A stretch of 64,000 bases of DNA from Clostridiales bacterium (GCA_021205695.1 JAJPXB010000008.1:57609-121608); one strand, 5' to 3'; counted from the first letter of the stretch, positions 39,721 through 50,026 are shown. Translations and numbers: made by a program. The notes: generated by a model from the sequence alone, not told the origin.

Positions 39721-40568
39721 GCTACTATCCCGATATCAGCCATTACCACCCTGTAGAAGATTGGAGCAAGGTCAAGGCAAACTGCCCGTTCCTCATCTCC
39801 AAGGCGACCCAGGGGACAAACTACACCGACACCACCCTGACCGAATTTATTCAGGGGTGCGAGAAGAACAAGATTCCCTACTGGCTCTATGCCTATCTGA
39901 GCCTGGGGAACGAGCTGGCACAGGCAAAATACCTGGTAAGCACCTGTAAGGACAAGGTGTGCGACTATTTCCAGGGGTACATCCTGGACGTGGAAGCCGG
40001 GAACACAGCGGCGAACGTCCAGTCTGCCCTGGACTACCTGGAAGGGCTGGGCGGCAAGTGCATCATCTACACCATGTATGCACAATACAGCACCTACAAG
40101 GCGGTTATCACCGGACGGGGAGACAATACCGCCTGGTGGGAGGCCCGGTACGGGAAGAATGACGGCGGCTACAGCAGCAGCTACCCGGCTCACGACGGGG
40201 CAGACCTTCACCAGTACACGAGCAAGGGGAGCTGCCCCGGTATCTCCGGGGACGTGTGCGACCTGAACCGGCTGACCGGAACGAAAGCGGAGAGCTGGTT
40301 CACCGGAACCACTTCCAGCAGTACGACCACGACCACGACAGGAGGGTTTGAAGTGAGTACACTCAGCACGATTAAAAAGGGCAGCACCGGCGCGCAGGTC
40401 AAGAGCCTCCAGAGCCTGCTCAACGGCAAGGCCGGGGCGAGCCTGTCCGTGGACGGGGACTGCGGGACAAAGACCGTGGCGGCCATCAAAAGCTATCAGG
40501 CCGCAAAGGGCCTTACCGTGGACGGAATTTGCGGGGTCAACACCTGGACGGCGCTGCTGACCAAATGA
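39717..40568 (+). CDS. Endolysin: GH25 lysozyme with peptidoglycan-binding domain
   Basis: A 283-residue N-acetylmuramidase. The GH25 domain has YPDISHY at the start and the catalytic LDVEAG motif near residue 97, with DLHQYTSKG near the end. A Thr/Ser linker leads to a PG_binding_1 domain (GSTGAQVKSLQSLLNGK... GDCGTKTVAAIKSYQ). It cuts host peptidoglycan at lysis. Confidence 0.95.
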   Translation: MSYYPDISHYHPVEDWSKVKANCPFLISKATQGTNYTDTTLTEFIQGCEKNKIPYWLYAYLSLGNELAQAKYLVSTCKDKVCDYFQGYILDVEAGNTAANVQSALDYLEGLGGKCIIYTMYAQYSTYKAVITGRGDNTAWWEARYGKNDGGYSSSYPAHDGADLHQYTSKGSCPGISGDVCDLNRLTGTKAESWFTGTTSSSTTTTTTGGFEVSTLSTIKKGSTGAQVKSLQSLLNGKAGASLSVDGDCGTKTVAAIKSYQAAKGLTVDGICGVNTWTALLTK

Positions 40569-40598
40569 TAGATTGATATCATTTTCCAGGACATGAAG

Positions 40599-40628
40599 AA
40601 AAGCCAGGCGGTTTGCCTGGCTTTTTTC
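40599..40628 (+). terminator. Terminator of the late operon
   Basis: AAAGCCAGGC and GCCTGGCTTTTTT form a hairpin with a 6-nt loop 30 bp after the lysin stop. Confidence 0.9.
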
Positions 40629-40724
40629 TGCGTCTGCACCCCTCGCCCTTGATGCAAAATCAAGAGGACAAACGTGTACCACACGCGTACCACACGGGAA
40701 GAATTTGTGCAATCTAACAACAGA

Positions 40725-40761
40725 AAAAAGTACCCGATTTCCCACGAAATCAGGTACTTTT
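40725..40761. terminator. Terminator of tRNA-Pro (phage-supplied)
   Basis: AAAAAGTACCCGATTTC and GAAATCAGGTACTTTT form a hairpin just 3' of tRNA-Pro, acting on the minus strand. It lies inside the prophage and replaces the one left at 2664-2700. Confidence 0.8.
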
Positions 40762-40809
40762 CTATCCGAGTGACTGGAGTCGAACCAGCGGCCTCTTGAA
40801 CCCCATTCA
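40758..40809. other. attR of the prophage (52-bp att core)
   Basis: Identical to 2697-2748. It reconstitutes the 3' part of tRNA-Pro, so the host gene remains intact after integration. Confidence 0.93.
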
Positions 40810-40838
40810 AGCGCGATACCAAACTTCGCCACACCCGG
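40765..40838 (-). tRNA. tRNA-Pro (GGG)
   Basis: 74 nt. Acceptor CCGGGTG pairs with CACTCGG; anticodon stem CTTGA/TCAAG encloses loop ATGGGGT with anticodon GGG; T arm is GCTGG-TTCGACT-CCAGT. CCA is not encoded. It is the prophage integration site. Confidence 0.93.
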
Positions 40839-40986
40839 ATGTGGGGACTCTTCAAGCGGCTTGTTTATACTATCACGATTTCCCGAGAAATGCAAGAGCT
40901 GATTTTGATTTTTTCAGGAAACTTTTCTCGGCATGGATGGGAAAGCCCCCGTGAGATTCACTCACAGGGGCTCTTTTTGCTGCAAA

Positions 40987-42816
40987 TTATTTTTTATGTC
41001 CCTTGAGTGCCTTCATTCGCAGCTCATGGTTCAGGATGCGCTTGCGCAGACGGAGATTGTGGGGCGTGACCTCCAGCAGCTCGTCGTCGGCCAGGAATTC
41101 CAGACACTGCTCCAGGCTCATCTGTCGGGGCGGAATGAGCCGCAGGGCCTCGTCGGAGCCGGCGGCCCGCATATTAGTCAGCTGCTTCTTCTTGCACACG
41201 TTGACGGTGATGTCCTCTAGCTTGGGGTTCACACCGACCACCATGCCCTCGTAGACCAGGGTGCCTGCGCCAATGAACAGTGCGCCCCGCTCCTGGGCGT
41301 TGAACAGGCCGTAAGCCACCGCCTCTCCCGTCTCATAGGCAACCAGGGAGCCGGTGTTCCGGCGCTGGAGATCCCCCTTATAGGGTGCATAGGAGTCAAA
41401 CACGGAGGTCATAATGCCCTCCCCCTTGGTGGCGGTCAAAAACTCGTTCCGATAGCCGAACAGCCCCCGCGAGGGGATGAGAAACTCCACCTTCATCCGG
41501 CTGCCCACAGGGTTCATGTCTACCATCTCGCCCTTGCGCAGGCCCAGAGCCTCGATGACGCCGCCCACATAGTCGGACGGAACATCCAGCACCAGCCGCT
41601 CGATGGGCTCGCACTTCACCCCGTCGATCTCCCGATATAGCACCCGGGGAGGAGACACCTGGAACTCGTAGCCCTCCCTGCGCATGGTTTCGATGAGGAT
41701 GGAGAGGTGCATCTCGCCCCGCCCGGCCACATTGAAGGAGTCGGTGGAGTCCTCCACCTCAGAGACCCGGAGCGAGACGTCCTTCAGCGTCTCCCGGAAC
41801 AGCCGGTCGCGGATCTGCCGGGAAGTGACGAACTTGCCGTCCCGTCCGGCGTAGGGGGAGTCGTTGACGGAGAAGGTCATCTCCATGGTAGGGGCGGAGA
41901 TTTTTACAAAGCTCAAAGGCTCCACTGCCTCCGGGTCGCAGATGGTGTCCCCGATGGTGATATCCCCGATGCCGGAGAGGGCCACGATGTTCCCCGCCTC
42001 AGCGGACTCCGCCGGGACACGGGACAGGCCGTCAAACTGGAAGAGGGCGGTGGCCTTCATCCGCTTGGATACCTTACTCGCATCATGATAATTGCAGGCC
42101 ACAATCTCCTGATTCTGGTGAATGATGCCTCGCTCAATGCGCCCGATAGCGATCCGGCCCACAAACTCGTTGTAGTCGATGGAGGAAACCAGCATCTGGA
42201 AGGGGGCGTCCAGCTCCACCTCCGGGGCGGGAATATACTCCAGGATAGTGTCAAAAAGGGGCTTCAGGTCGGTGCCTGGCACCTCCGGCGAATAGGAGGC
42301 GGTGCCGGAGCGGGCGGAACAGAACAGCATGGGAGAGTCCAGCTGCTCGTCTGTGGCGTCAAGGTCCATCAGAAGCTCCAGCACCTCGTCGATCACCTCA
42401 TGCACCCGCTGGTCGGGGCGGTCGATCTTGTTGACCACCACGATGACCCGATGGCCCAGCTCCAGGGCGCGGGAGAGGACAAAACGGGTCTGCGGCATGG
42501 GCCCCTCGGCGGCGTCCACCAGCAGAATGACGCCGTTGACCATTTTCAGCACACGCTCCACCTCGCCGCCAAAGTCGGCGTGGCCCGGGGTGTCCACAAT
42601 GTTGATTTTGGTGTCTCCGTAGGTGACGGCGGTGTTCTTTGCCAGTATGGTAATGCCCCGCTCCCGCTCCAGGTCGCCGGAGTCCATGACCCGTTCCACA
42701 ACCTCCTGGTTCTCCCGATAAACGCCGCTCTGCTGGAGCATGGCGTCTACCAGGGTGGTCTTTCCGTGGTCAACGTGGGCAATGATCGCAACATTTCTCA
42801 GCTTGGTCTGCTGCAT
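40987..42816 (-). CDS. typA: Ribosome-associated GTPase TypA/BipA
   Basis: A 609-residue translational GTPase linked to ribosome assembly and stress. G1 AHVDHGKT, G3 [16 protein letters not shown] and G4 NKID ([11 protein letters not shown]) are intact, followed by the domain III/V region and the BipA-specific C-terminal domain. AAGGAGG lies 9 nt before ATG 42816. A terminator hairpin follows at about 40935-40980. A housekeeping gene of the host. Confidence 0.97.
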   Translation of the reverse strand: MQQTKLRNVAIIAHVDHGKTTLVDAMLQQSGVYRENQEVVERVMDSGDLERERGITILAKNTAVTYGDTKINIVDTPGHADFGGEVERVLKMVNGVILLVDAAEGPMPQTRFVLSRALELGHRVIVVVNKIDRPDQRVHEVIDEVLELLMDLDATDEQLDSPMLFCSARSGTASYSPEVPGTDLKPLFDTILEYIPAPEVELDAPFQMLVSSIDYNEFVGRIAIGRIERGIIHQNQEIVACNYHDASKVSKRMKATALFQFDGLSRVPAESAEAGNIVALSGIGDITIGDTICDPEAVEPLSFVKISAPTMEMTFSVNDSPYAGRDGKFVTSRQIRDRLFRETLKDVSLRVSEVEDSTDSFNVAGRGEMHLSILIETMRREGYEFQVSPPRVLYREIDGVKCEPIERLVLDVPSDYVGGVIEALGLRKGEMVDMNPVGSRMKVEFLIPSRGLFGYRNEFLTATKGEGIMTSVFDSYAPYKGDLQRRNTGSLVAYETGEAVAYGLFNAQERGALFIGAGTLVYEGMVVGVNPKLEDITVNVCKKKQLTNMRAAGSDEALRLIPPRQMSLEQCLEFLADDELLEVTPHNLRLRKRILNHELRMKALKGHKK

Positions 42817-42937
42817 GAGGATATTCCTCCTTCAAAGTCAGTGAATACGCATAACAACACATTTAGCTATTATAGTCATATTCCCAAAAAAAGCAACCTG
42901 TTTTGCTCAAAAATCGGTAAAATTGGCATTTTGAGGG

Positions 42938-42966
42938 AAAGCGGCCTGATATGGGCCGCTTTTTTC
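42938..42966 (+). terminator. Hairpin between typA and glnS
   Basis: AAGCGGCC-TGATAT-GGGCCGCTTTTTT acts on the plus strand, where no upstream gene is visible. It may end an unseen small RNA or serve as an insulator. Confidence 0.6.
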
Positions 42967-43250
42967 GACGATTTGACCCCTGTTCATCCGTAAGAGCAGC
43001 TGCCTTCCATATATGAATCTGTCCGGGCGGTCTGAACGAAGGCTGGCGTCGGAGCGCTCTCTGCACGTTAATCCGATGATATTGATTTATATATGCATCA
43101 CATTTATTTTTCCATTTTTCCCGTTGCATTTCCCGTTCGAGGCACCCACTTTTGCGGTACTATAACATAAATTAAAAATGTACAGGCGTGGTTATCTGAG
43201 CATTGAACCGGTATCCGGCGCTGTATGGCAGCGTTCGCCGCGTGCAGAGC

Positions 43251-43385
43251 ATGAAAATCGACAATGATCTGGTTATTCAAAATGCTGCGCGTGAGATTAT
43301 ACTAATTCCCACTGGTAAAGCTGCACTAAAAAGCTCCGGCATCATCACGCTGACCGAGAGCGGCGAGCTGCCGGTACCAAGACCG
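43251..43385 (+). pseudogene. PqqD-family N-terminal remnant
   Basis: MKIDNDLVIQNAAREIILIP and TGKAALKSSGIITLTESG match the start of PqqD-like peptide-chaperone proteins (usually MKIKxGF... GLITLNETG). The frame then loses the family pattern and runs into the glnS leader. No ribosome site is seen. It appears to be a decayed radical-SAM peptide-modification accessory gene; the 43000-43250 region around it holds nothing else I can support. Confidence 0.5.
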
Positions 43386-43556
43386 CGACGGTCTGCTGCG
43401 CCCACCGCAGAAAGCGTCAAACCCACACGAACGTCCCGCCTGGCCGGGCGGTCAGGCGGGGCAGTATTTTTCCCTGTTCCTCCCCTCTCCCCTCTTTTCA
43501 AACGGCTGATTTTAGGATATAATAAGGCTCAACGAGAAAGAGAGGGAGGGATTTCT

Positions 43557-45239
43557 TTGGCAGAGAAGGACAACAGCCTGATGAGCCAGAACTTTATCCA
43601 CGACTTTATCGACGCGGACATCGCCGAGGGTGGGCGCTATGCCGGGATGCAGGTGCACACCCGCTTCCCGCCGGAGCCCAACGGCTATCTCCACATCGGC
43701 CATGCCAAGGCCATCTATGTGGACTTCGGCACAGCGCAGAAGTACCACGGCCTGTGCAACCTCCGCATGGACGACACCAACCCCACCAAGGAGGACGTGG
43801 AGTTCGTAGACGCCATTCAGGAGGACATCCGGTGGCTGGGCTACGACTGGGACGACCGGTTCTACTATGCCTCCGATTACTTTGAGCAGATGTATCAGTT
43901 CGCCGAGGAGCTCATCCTGGCGGGCAAGGCCTATGTGTGCCAGCTCTCCCCCGAGGAGATGAGCGCCAACCGGGGCGATGTGAACACCCCCGCCACCAGT
44001 CCCTACCGGGACAGGCCCATTGAGGAGTCCCTTGACCTGTTCCGCCGGATGCGGGCGGGCGAGTTCCCCGACGGGGCCATGACCCTGCGGGCGAAAATCG
44101 ACCTGGCCTCCGGCAACTTCAATATGCGCGACCCCGCCATCTATCGCATCAAGCACCAGAGCCACCACCGCACGGGAGACCAATGGTGCATCTACCCCAT
44201 GTACGATTACGCCCACCCCATCGAGGACGCGCTGGAGGGGATCACCCACTCTCTGTGTACTCTGGAGTTCGAGGATCACCGGCCCCTGTATGACTGGGTA
44301 ATCGACAACATCTCCTGCCCCAACAAGCCCCGGCAGATCGAGTTCGCCCGCTTGGGTATCGACCATACCGTCATGAGCAAACGCAAGCTCCGGGCGCTGG
44401 TGGAGGGTAGATATGTCTCCGGCTGGGACGACCCCCGCATGCCCACTATCTGCGGGCTGCGGCGGAGAGGCTACACCCCTGCCGCCATCCGGGCCTTTTC
44501 CGAGGCAAACGGCGTGTCCAAGGCCGCCTCCACCGTGGAGTTCTCCTTCCTGGAGCACTGTCTCCGGGAGGATCTGGACCGATCCGCCCGGCGGGTCATG
44601 GCGGTGCTGCGCCCGGTGGCTCTGACCATCACCAATTACCCCGAGGGCCAGAGCGAGGTCTTCCCTATCGAGAACCATCCCAAGGATCCCTCCATGGGCA
44701 GCCGCAGCGTCACCTTTTCCCGCCACCTCTACATCGAGTCGGAGGACTTTATGGAGGAGCCGGTGAAGAAGTATAAGCGGCTCTCCCCCAATGGGCTGGA
44801 GTGTCGGCTCAAGGGCGCCTATGTTATCCGCTGTACCGGCTGTGTCAGGGACGAGGCGGGCAACGTGGTGGAGGTGTTGGCGGAGTACGACCCCGACTCC
44901 CGTGGAGGCGACCCCGCCGATGGGCGGAAGATCAAGGGTGCGGCCATCCACTGGGTGGACGCCGCCACCGCCGTGAACGCGGAAGTCCGGCTGTACGACG
45001 ACCTGTTCAGCGACGCCGCCCCCGACGCCGCCGGAAAGGACTTTCTGGCCTGCCTGAATCCCGCCTCGCTGGAGGTGCTCCGGGGCTGCAAGCTGGAGGC
45101 CTCTCTGGCGGACGCGCAGGCTCCCGCCTCCTTCCAGTTCATGCGGCTGGGCTACTTCTGCGTGGACAATAAGGACCGCAGGCCCGGCGCTCTGGTGTTC
45201 AACCGGTCGGTCAGTCTGAAGGACAGCTTTAAGAAATAA
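43557..45239 (+). CDS. glnS: Glutaminyl-tRNA synthetase
   Basis: A 560-residue class I synthetase. The HIGH motif is LHIGHAKA (near residue 45) and the KMSKS-like motif is VMSKRKL (near 271). The C-terminal beta-barrel anticodon domain is complete. TTG 43557 is set by GGGAGGG 7 nt upstream; a TATAAT-like -10 lies at 43515-43525. Many Firmicutes use the GatCAB route instead, so GlnRS here fits a Clostridial subgroup that carries it. Confidence 0.95.
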   Translation: MAEKDNSLMSQNFIHDFIDADIAEGGRYAGMQVHTRFPPEPNGYLHIGHAKAIYVDFGTAQKYHGLCNLRMDDTNPTKEDVEFVDAIQEDIRWLGYDWDDRFYYASDYFEQMYQFAEELILAGKAYVCQLSPEEMSANRGDVNTPATSPYRDRPIEESLDLFRRMRAGEFPDGAMTLRAKIDLASGNFNMRDPAIYRIKHQSHHRTGDQWCIYPMYDYAHPIEDALEGITHSLCTLEFEDHRPLYDWVIDNISCPNKPRQIEFARLGIDHTVMSKRKLRALVEGRYVSGWDDPRMPTICGLRRRGYTPAAIRAFSEANGVSKAASTVEFSFLEHCLREDLDRSARRVMAVLRPVALTITNYPEGQSEVFPIENHPKDPSMGSRSVTFSRHLYIESEDFMEEPVKKYKRLSPNGLECRLKGAYVIRCTGCVRDEAGNVVEVLAEYDPDSRGGDPADGRKIKGAAIHWVDAATAVNAEVRLYDDLFSDAAPDAAGKDFLACLNPASLEVLRGCKLEASLADAQAPASFQFMRLGYFCVDNKDRRPGALVFNRSVSLKDSFKK

Positions 45240-45300
45240 GGAACCAGCCGCCCCTGTCGATGCAAAACGGGGCGGCTGTCACTTTTGGGAGGTGCTTCTC

Positions 45301-45894
45301 TTGCTCTTTCGGAAAAAAGAGATGGACGGGTACGAGTACGAAACCTATGTGGCGGAGCTGCTGCGGCGGCAGGGCTTTCGGGACATCACCTTCACCCCCC
45401 GGACGGGAGATTTTGGCGTCGACCTGTTGGCCACCCACGGGCGGAACCGGTACGCCGTCCAGTGTAAGTATTACTCCGGCTCGGTGGGAGGCGCAGCCGT
45501 CCAGGAGGCGGCGGCGGGCATGGCCTACTACGACTGTGAGCGGGGTATGGTGGTCACCAACAGCGTCCTCACCGAGGGAGCCAGGGAGCTGGCCAAAGCC
45601 AACGGCATCGAGGTGATGGAGTATATCGACCCGAAATCCCGCTCCTTTCTGGAGCGGCGTGAGGCCTGGGAGCTGATCCTGTTGGCGGTGGAGTGCGTAG
45701 TCTTTGGCCTGGCGCTCCATCAGGTATTCATACAGAACAGTTTCACCTGGCGGGGCCTGGGTATTTTGCTGCTGCTGTGTTTTCCGATACCCTATGTTCT
45801 CTGCCGCCTTGTCCGGTGGATACAGAGACGGATGCACAGGAAGAAGGCGAGCGCCGCCGCAGAGGCCGCAGAGAGCGAGGATGACTCGCAATAA
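45301..45894 (+). CDS. Mrr-like restriction endonuclease domain membrane protein
   Basis: A 197-residue protein. The N-terminal domain (YEYETYVAELLRRQGFRDIT, FGVDLLATHGRNRYAVQCKY) is an Mrr_cat PD-(D/E)xK nuclease with D and QxK catalytic residues. Two C-terminal membrane helices (about residues 120-140 and 148-165) follow. TTG 45301 is preceded by GGGAGG. Such small membrane-bound Mrr proteins may act in DNA uptake or defence; function unproven. Confidence 0.8.
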   Translation: MLFRKKEMDGYEYETYVAELLRRQGFRDITFTPRTGDFGVDLLATHGRNRYAVQCKYYSGSVGGAAVQEAAAGMAYYDCERGMVVTNSVLTEGARELAKANGIEVMEYIDPKSRSFLERREAWELILLAVECVVFGLALHQVFIQNSFTWRGLGILLLLCFPIPYVLCRLVRWIQRRMHRKKASAAAEAAESEDDSQ

Positions 45895-46029
45895 ACCCAG
45901 GATCAGGCGGCTTGCCTGAGACTCCAAATGTACAAAGAGGGCCGCGCATGGGGAAAACCGGCGCTACTCTGCGGCACACATGCCGGACGAAAGGGCATCT
46001 GCTCCGCATCCGGCATCCACACGGTTTAT

Positions 46030-46066
46030 AAGCAGCGGAAGCCAAGGGTTCCCCTGGCTTCCGCAA
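46030..46066. terminator. Hairpin between Mrr-like gene and EF-G paralogue
   Basis: GCGGAAGCCAAGGG and CCTGGCTTCCGC form a strong stem around 46034-46066. The surrounding 45895-46140 region has no gene. Confidence 0.6.
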
Positions 46067-46138
46067 GTGCTATATAAGCTAAGCTACGAGCTTACGATTT
46101 TTTCTACGCCTCTGCTTTTGGCGGAGAACCGTCCGGCA

Positions 46139-48202
46139 TTACTCCTGGAGCGCCTTGGCGGCCTCGATGGCCTTCTCCTGCGCAGCGGGAGGGCAGTCCT
46201 CATAGCGGACAAAGTGGAAGGTGAAGGAGCCGCGGCTCTGGGTCATGGCCCGGAGGTCGATGGCGTAGGAGGACATCTCCGCCATGGGCACCTCGGCCTC
46301 AATGATCTGCTCTCCGTCCTTGGTGGGGTTCATGCCCATGACACGGCCGCGGCGCTTGTTCAAATCGCCGATGATGTCGCCCATGTAGCTGTCCGGCACA
46401 GTGACCTTCAGGGAGCCCACCGGCTCCATGAGCACGGGGTTGGCCTCGGGCAGAGCGGCCTTATAGGCAAGAGATGCCGCCGTCTTAAAGGCAATTTCGG
46501 AGGAGTCCACCGGATGGTAGGAGCCGTCGTACAGCACCGCCTTCAGGTTCACCACGGGATAGCCCGCCAGCACGCCATGGGTGCAGGCGTCCCGGAGCCC
46601 CTTCTCCACGGCGGGGAAGTAGTTCTTGGGCACGCTGCCGCCCACGACTTCCTCCTCAAAGACCAGCTCATCGCTGTCGCAGGGCTCGAACCGAACCCAC
46701 ACGTCGCCGTATTGGCCGCTGCCGCCGGTCTGCTTCTTGAACTTGCCCTGCTTGGAGACGGTCTTGCGGATCTTCTCCCGATAGGCCACCCGAGGCTCGG
46801 AGAGCACCACGTCCACACCGAAGCGGCTCTTGAGCTTGGCGACGATGACATCGATCTGGATGTCGCCCGCCGCGTGTATCACGATCTGGTGCGTCTCGGC
46901 GTTGTTTTCGATGCTGAAGCTGGGGTCCTCCTCGTTGAGGCGGTTCAGGCCCATGCCCACCTTGTCCTCCTGGCCCCGCTTCACCGGAGCGATGGCTTTG
47001 GCATAAACCGGCTCGGCAAAGGGGATGGGGTCCAGCTTAATACCTTCCGCGGAGAGGGTGTCGCCGGTTTTGACCTTGTCCATCTTGGCGATGGCGCCGA
47101 TGTCGCCGGCATTGAGCTCCTTCAGCTCAGAGGCCTTCTTGCCGCAGATGGCATAGAGACGGCCCAGCTTCTCGTTGGCGCCGGTGGTGCCGTTGATCAG
47201 GGTCAGGTCGGCGGTCAGCTTGCCCTGGAGCACCTTCACATAGGAATATTTGCCGTACTGGTCGGAAACCGTCTTAAACACATAGGCCACGGTGGGGCCG
47301 TCGGGGCTGACGCTGACCTGGACGGGGTCGCCGTTGGCGTCCACGCCTTCCAGCGGCTCGGTATTGGTGGGATAGGGCCCCATGGTAAGAATGCCGTGCA
47401 TCAGCGCCTCAGTGCCCATACCGGTGAAGGCGCTGCCACAGTAAACGGGAGTCAGGGTGGCGTCCTTGACGCCCTGGAGCAGGCCCTCAGCCACCTCCTC
47501 GGGGGTGAACTCCTCTCCCTCGAAGAACTTCTCCATGAATTCCTCGCTGGTCTCGGCCACGTTTTCCATGAGGGCGGCGTAGGCCTCCTCCACATAGTTC
47601 GTCTTGTCGTCAGGGATGTCGATCTTATGGCTCTTGCCGTCCTTGGCGATGCCGAAGGCGCACTTGCCCAGGATGTCCAGCACGCCGATGACGTTCTTGT
47701 GGGCGTCCCACAAAGGGGAGACTACCGGGGTGACCTGGTTGCCGAACTTCTCCTTCAGCTCGGCCACTACAGCGTTGAAATCGCCGTTGTCCTCGTCCAC
47801 CTTGGAGATATAGAACAGGGTGGGGAGATGCCGCGTCTGGGCCAGCTTCCAGGCCCGCTCGGTGCCCACAGGGACGGAGCCCTTGGCGGGCAGGACGATG
47901 ACGGCGGCGTCCGCCGCCTCCAGAGCCTCCATGACCTCGCCGCTGAAGTCAAAGTTTCCCGGGCAGTCTATCACGTTGATGAGACAGTCCTTATACTTGA
48001 TGGGGATGATGGATGCGGAAATGGAAATCTGCCGCTTGATCTCCTCGGCGTCGTAGTCGGAGACGGTGTTTCCGTCGGGGGTCTTGCCCATACGGGCGAT
48101 CTCGCCGGTCTGGTAGAGCATACTCTCCACCAGAGAGGTTTTGCCGGTACCGGAGTGGCCCAGCAGGCAGATGTTGCGGATTTGTTTAGCGGTGAAGCTC
48201 AT
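46139..48202 (-). CDS. Elongation factor G-like GTPase (EF-G paralogue)
   Basis: A 687-residue EF-G-family protein. G1 is GHSGTGKTS and G3 DCPGNFDFSGEV; the usual G4 NKxD is SKVD (FYISKVDEDN), as in EF-G-like paralogues rather than canonical FusA. Domains II-V are complete. It sits alone without rpsL/rpsG, another sign that it is not the main EF-G. AAAGGAA precedes ATG 48202. Possible role in ribosome recycling or rescue. Confidence 0.9.
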   Translation of the reverse strand: MSFTAKQIRNICLLGHSGTGKTSLVESMLYQTGEIARMGKTPDGNTVSDYDAEEIKRQISISASIIPIKYKDCLINVIDCPGNFDFSGEVMEALEAADAAVIVLPAKGSVPVGTERAWKLAQTRHLPTLFYISKVDEDNGDFNAVVAELKEKFGNQVTPVVSPLWDAHKNVIGVLDILGKCAFGIAKDGKSHKIDIPDDKTNYVEEAYAALMENVAETSEEFMEKFFEGEEFTPEEVAEGLLQGVKDATLTPVYCGSAFTGMGTEALMHGILTMGPYPTNTEPLEGVDANGDPVQVSVSPDGPTVAYVFKTVSDQYGKYSYVKVLQGKLTADLTLINGTTGANEKLGRLYAICGKKASELKELNAGDIGAIAKMDKVKTGDTLSAEGIKLDPIPFAEPVYAKAIAPVKRGQEDKVGMGLNRLNEEDPSFSIENNAETHQIVIHAAGDIQIDVIVAKLKSRFGVDVVLSEPRVAYREKIRKTVSKQGKFKKQTGGSGQYGDVWVRFEPCDSDELVFEEEVVGGSVPKNYFPAVEKGLRDACTHGVLAGYPVVNLKAVLYDGSYHPVDSSEIAFKTAASLAYKAALPEANPVLMEPVGSLKVTVPDSYMGDIIGDLNKRRGRVMGMNPTKDGEQIIEAEVPMAEMSSYAIDLRAMTQSRGSFTFHFVRYEDCPPAAQEKAIEAAKALQE

Positions 48203-48393
48203 GTTGACGTTCCTTTCCTGATATGATTACAGGCTTGTTGAGAGTCTGCACTATCTGACGGTCGGCTCCGGTGAAGGAGATTTCCTTTTCAAAAACTCAC
48301 TGTTGGTCATTATACCTTATTTTGCTCTGCTTGGCAACGGCCCAAGGGCCATTTTTACCAAAAAGTTTTTTGGAAAGGCGCGCCTCTCCCCTT

Positions 48394-49119
48394 TCAGCGC
48401 TCCCGCTCCCCTTCTGTACCCAGGATGAACGCTCCCGCCGCCTCCAGGCTGTCCGCAATACAGGTGATCTCCAGATCCGCCGGAGGCGTCTGCCCGGAGG
48501 TGTTGAACCAGACGGTGTCAATCCCCGCATCCGCGCCGCCCCGGATGTCGCTGGAAATGCTGTCCCCCACGAGGACAGTGCGCCGCTTCTGCGCCTCGTC
48601 CACCCCCAGGGCGGCAAAGACCGCCTGAAAATAAGCCGGCTCCGGCTTGCGGCACTCCATCTGCTCCGAGACGTACATCCCGCTGATATAGGGCCGGATG
48701 GCCGACCGGGAAAGCCGGCCCTCCTGGGCAATGGTCAGTCCGTTGGTGACAATGACCAGCTTACAGTACGGATAAAGCTGCCTGCACAGGCTCTCCGCCC
48801 CCGGGAGAAGATAGGGCAGCGTCCCCAGCCGGGTGAGATAATCCCGGTTCATCTGCTCCGGGTCTGCGTCCATCCGGCCCAGCTCGTCCAGCAGCCGGGC
48901 AAACCGCTCCCGGCCCAGACGGGACTGGGGAAACGCTCCCCGGTCGCAGGCAGCCCACAGGCCGTCGTTGATCTCAAGATAACGCTTCACTGTCCCCTCG
49001 TCCGGCGGGATGTCCCAGGCACGCAGAGTCAGCCGGATGGCCTCCAGCTCGCTCCGGTCAAAGTCGAACAGGGTGCGGTCCGCATCCAGCAGGACCAGGT
49101 CATACCGTGGCGTTTTCAT
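48394..49119 (-). CDS. YjjG-family HAD phosphatase (nucleotidase)
   Basis: A 241-residue HAD hydrolase. DADRT (motif I, LLDADRTLFDFD), VTNG (motif II), KPEPAYF (motif III) and VGDSISSDIRGG (motif IV) are all present. The family removes phosphate from non-canonical pyrimidine nucleotides. It overlaps the upstream lipid kinase gene by 20 bp and is probably co-transcribed. Confidence 0.92.
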   Translation of the reverse strand: MKTPRYDLVLLDADRTLFDFDRSELEAIRLTLRAWDIPPDEGTVKRYLEINDGLWAACDRGAFPQSRLGRERFARLLDELGRMDADPEQMNRDYLTRLGTLPYLLPGAESLCRQLYPYCKLVIVTNGLTIAQEGRLSRSAIRPYISGMYVSEQMECRKPEPAYFQAVFAALGVDEAQKRRTVLVGDSISSDIRGGADAGIDTVWFNTSGQTPPADLEITCIADSLEAAGAFILGTEGERER

Positions 49120-50026
49120 CCGGTTCTCCCTCCTGCCGCTTTCCGGTGAGAATGGTGACGTACCGGGGCAGGTTCTCGATGGTCAGCTCCCGGTGCTCCC
49201 CGCCAAACTCTCCATCCAGCGTCCAGCTCACCGGCTCCTCACTGCGGAAGCAAACACTGCTTGACTGGATGGATGCGATATACTCGTTGGGCAGTCGGCT
49301 CAGCAGGGCGGCGGCCACCTGGTTCAGATCCAGCAGGTTTTTTGGCGCGCGGATCAACACCACCTCGAACAGACCGTCGTCCAGGATGACCTGCTGATTG
49401 CTCACCCCCTTGAAGCCTCCCACCGAGACGGAGTTGCTGACCATGCCGTAAATGTACTCGTCCTCCAGCTCTCCCCCGTCCCAGGTCACCTTCATGTGGT
49501 AGGTCTTGAGATTGGCCAGGCTCTTGATGCCGCTGAGGATATAGGCGGTCCGGCCCAGGAGGTTTTTCATCGTCTGGGGAGTGGCGTAGGATGTCTCTGT
49601 AAAGATGCCGAAGGCCGCCACATAGGAGAACAGATGATTGCCGTTCACCCGTCCCACGTCGCAGTCCTGAGGATAGCCGATCACCGCCAGCTCCGCCGCC
49701 CGGGCCATGTCGTCTCCGGGCAGCTCCAGGGTCTTGGAGAAGTCGTTGGTGGTTCCCGCCGGAATATAGCCCACAGTGACGGGCCGCTCTCTGCCCTGGA
49801 GGCCGGTGACCACTTCGCTCAGGGTGCCGTCCCCTCCGCAGCAGACCAGGTGGTCGTACTGCGCAGACAGGGCCGCCGCCGCCCACACGCCGTCTCCCGG
49901 TCCCTGGGTGGCGTAGAGGGTGGGGAGATAACCGTTGTTCTGGAACTGCTCCACCACTTTGCCCAGGCAGAGCTGGATCTTTCCCTTTCCCGCATGGGGA
50001 TTATAGATAAGCAGCAGGGTCTTCAC
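49100..50026 (-). CDS. Diacylglycerol kinase-family lipid kinase
   Basis: A 308-residue DagK/YegS/BmrU-type kinase. The nucleotide site GGDGT (VCCGGDGTLSEV) and PAGTTNDFSKTL are present, as is the C-terminal beta-sandwich. It phosphorylates diacylglycerol or a related lipid at the membrane. Overlaps yjjG-like gene. Confidence 0.92.
   Translation of the reverse strand: MKTLLLIYNPHAGKGKIQLCLGKVVEQFQNNGYLPTLYATQGPGDGVWAAAALSAQYDHLVCCGGDGTLSEVVTGLQGRERPVTVGYIPAGTTNDFSKTLELPGDDMARAAELAVIGYPQDCDVGRVNGNHLFSYVAAFGIFTETSYATPQTMKNLLGRTAYILSGIKSLANLKTYHMKVTWDGGELEDEYIYGMVSNSVSVGGFKGVSNQQVILDDGLFEVVLIRAPKNLLDLNQVAAALLSRLPNEYIASIQSSSVCFRSEEPVSWTLDGEFGGEHRELTIENLPRYVTILTGKRQEGEPDENATV

Noticed and set aside
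41707..42993. 428-codon plus-strand frame opposite typA
   Set aside because: Shadow of the typA gene, without its own signals.
45980..48226. 748-codon plus-strand open frame opposite the EF-G paralogue
   Set aside because: His/Leu/Gly-rich shadow translation; the minus strand gives full EF-G motifs.
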